Assembly (NCBI GenBank): GCA_030038035.1 | Contig: JASHPP010000618.1 | Coordinates: forward strand, 1 to 6,462 | DNA length: 6,462 nt | Direction: 5' to 3' | From: Trebonia sp. | GTDB lineage: Bacteria; Actinomycetota; Actinomycetes; Streptosporangiales; Streptosporangiaceae | Shown here: piece after piece, positions 5,545-6,462 of the stretch | Position numbering within the stretch: position 1 is the first letter of the stretch | Layout: every line of letters begins with the position of its first letter | Notes under the pieces: model-generated | Told to the model about the DNA's origin: nothing | The model's input: the letters and a program-made list of their open reading frames with translations, nothing else | The model's database searches: none | Translations under genes and position numbers: made by a program

Positions 5545-6321
5545 GTGAGCATCTGGGCGCTGCACGGGCTGCGCGACGGGGTGGTGACGACCCGCTGGCC
5601 ACGCCGCGGCGACGAATACGCGCACGCCTGGCGGGGGCCGGCCGTGGTGCGCGGCGACGCGGCGGCGGCGCACATCGCGGCGGCCGACGCCGCCGCGATG
5701 TGCCCGACAGGAGCGATCGAGGTCTCCGGGCGGGTCGCCGTCGACCAGGGGCGATGCATCCTGTGCGGGCGGTGCGTGGCGGCGCGGCCCGACGTGTTCG
5801 CCTGGTCGGCTGGCGCGACAGGGCCGCGCGCGGCGACGGTCACCAGGCAGGCGCTTGTCGTCCCCCCTGCGCCGGAGACCGACGCGGCGGTCGCGGCGGT
5901 GCGCGCCGCGCTCGCGGCGCGCACCGCCGCCCTGCGCCGCAGCGTGCACATCCGGCACGTGGACGCGGGCTCGGACGGCGCCGAGGAGTGGGAGATCCAG
6001 GCGCTGCTCGGCCCCGTCTACGACGTGCACCGGCTCGGCGTCTTCTTCACCGCCAGCCCGCGGCACGCCGACGTGCTGCTCGTCACCGGCGCCGGGGCGC
6101 CCGGCATGGCCGGGCCGCTGCGCGCCACGTACGAGGGAATGCCCGACCCGAGGGTGGTGATCGCCGTCGGCGCCGACGCGGTCAGCGGCGGCCTGCTCGG
6201 GGACCGGCTCACCGGGGTGTCGGCCATCGTGCCCGTCGACATTTGGGTCCCGGGCAGCCCGCCACCGCCGTTCGGAATATTGAAAGCCTTGCTGATCGCG
6301 ATGGGAAAGCTGATCCGATGA
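5545..6321 (+). CDS. Ferredoxin-HyfI/NuoB-like fused small subunit lacking the proximal [4Fe-4S] ligands
   Basis: This 258-residue protein looks like a HyfH-type ferredoxin fused to a HyfI/NuoB small subunit. After the N-terminal WALHGLRDGVVTTRWPR motif (4-20) comes a ferredoxin-like region: Cys53-Pro54 in MCPTGAIEV and Cys71, Cys74, Cys77 in CILCGRC. Those four can bind one [4Fe-4S]; the other cluster's ligands are His, Ala, Ala and Arg81. The NuoB-like half starts at SVHIRHVDAGS (133-143) and contains SPRHADVLLVTG (171-182) and YEGMPDPRVVIAVG (196-209). All four proximal-cluster cysteines are missing: SCNGCE became SDGAEE (Asp144, Glu147), GDCA became GADA (Asp211), and PGCPP became PGSPP (Ser238). 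GTG 5545 has GGGAGG (5532-5537) 7 bases upstream and follows the large-subunit stop after 19 bases. The stop overlaps the next gene by ATGA. No frameshift is seen, so the losses look selected or tolerated, not decayed. Confidence 0.9.
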   Translation: MSIWALHGLRDGVVTTRWPRRGDEYAHAWRGPAVVRGDAAAAHIAAADAAAMCPTGAIEVSGRVAVDQGRCILCGRCVAARPDVFAWSAGATGPRAATVTRQALVVPPAPETDAAVAAVRAALAARTAALRRSVHIRHVDAGSDGAEEWEIQALLGPVYDVHRLGVFFTASPRHADVLLVTGAGAPGMAGPLRATYEGMPDPRVVIAVGADAVSGGLLGDRLTGVSAIVPVDIWVPGSPPPPFGILKALLIAMGKLIR

Positions 6322-6462
6322 GCGCGCTGTTCGCGGCCGGGCTGATCCTGCTCGGGGTGGCGGGGGCCGGCGCGCTGCTGCCGTCACGGCCCGGGCGGGC
6401 GCGGGGGCTGCCCTATCTGGCGGGCGCGGCCGGGGCGGCGTGCCTGGCGGTCGCGGGCGGGT
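6318..6462 (+). CDS. Start of a hydrophobic subunit, probably HyfB-like (partial, cut by window end)
   Basis: ATG 6318 overlaps the preceding TGA in ATGA (6318-6321) and opens a frame of 48 complete codons to the window edge. The visible protein begins with a hydrophobic helix (MSALFAAGLILLGVAGAGALL, about residues 3-21), a basic turn (SRPGRARG) and a second hydrophobic stretch (from residue 31), the usual beginning of a NuoL/M/N-type antiporter subunit. The HyfB-like subunit is the one member of the HyfB-C-E-F-G-I set not yet seen in this operon, and in M. tuberculosis the HyfB-like gene directly follows the small-subunit gene. The identity is inferred mainly from position; the conserved antiporter core is beyond the window. 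Confidence 0.68.
   Translation, partial: MSALFAAGLILLGVAGAGALLPSRPGRARGLPYLAGAAGAACLAVAGG

Noticed and set aside
3804..5951. A 715-codon open frame on the minus strand
   Set aside because: It lies antisense to three genes with clear families, is rich in Arg/Gly/Asp/Val typical of high-GC antisense reading, and shows no domain or start signal.
1..6462. CRISPR arrays, tRNA or rRNA genes, insertion sequences and attachment sites
   Set aside because: No direct-repeat/spacer pattern, cloverleaf, rRNA-like stretch, transposase motif or target-site duplication was seen on either strand.

Overview
The window reads as part of a high-GC actinobacterial chromosome. GC is very high at third codon positions, GTG starts are used, and several genes are joined by 4-nt ATGA or GTGA overlaps. 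The species cannot be named from the sequence alone.

Layout. On the minus strand, 1-615 is a complete gene for a small DUF805 membrane protein with a Tyr/Pro/Gly/Gln repeat at its N terminus. A non-coding divergent spacer (616-883) follows. It holds a perfect 13-bp inverted repeat and at best one weak promoter candidate. From 884 to the right edge, everything is one tightly packed plus-strand operon: an 18-codon leader ORF, a HyfC/NuoH-like membrane subunit (937-1899), a HyfE/NuoK-like subunit (1899-2582), a HyfF antiporter-like subunit (2596-4083), a HyfG/NuoCD-like large subunit (4080-5525), a fused ferredoxin plus HyfI/NuoB-like small subunit (5545-6321), and the first 48 codons of what is probably a HyfB-like antiporter subunit (6318 onward, cut by the window).

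How the genes work together. The set is that of a group 4 membrane-bound [NiFe] hydrogenase / complex I relative, and its gene content resembles the Rv0082-Rv0087 locus of Mycobacterium tuberculosis. It should not be annotated as a hydrogenase. In the large subunit both CxxC pairs that hold the NiFe centre are gone; the aligned residues are Glu187, Ala190, Ser475 and Gly478. In the small subunit all four cysteines of the proximal [4Fe-4S] cluster (complex I N2) are gone as well; the aligned residues are Asp144, Glu147, Asp211 and Ser238. Only the N-terminal ferredoxin half keeps four cysteines in an arrangement able to hold one cluster. The charged residues expected in the ion-translocating subunits (HyfF Glu129, Lys217, Lys336, Glu391; HyfE Glu170, Glu189) look intact.

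The complex therefore belongs with the 'Ehr' (energy-converting-hydrogenase-related) assemblies. It appears to be an unusually stripped one: an apparently sound membrane ion-pumping arm attached to a peripheral arm whose usual electron wire is missing. That mismatch is the main discovery in the window. What drives or regulates the complex is unknown.
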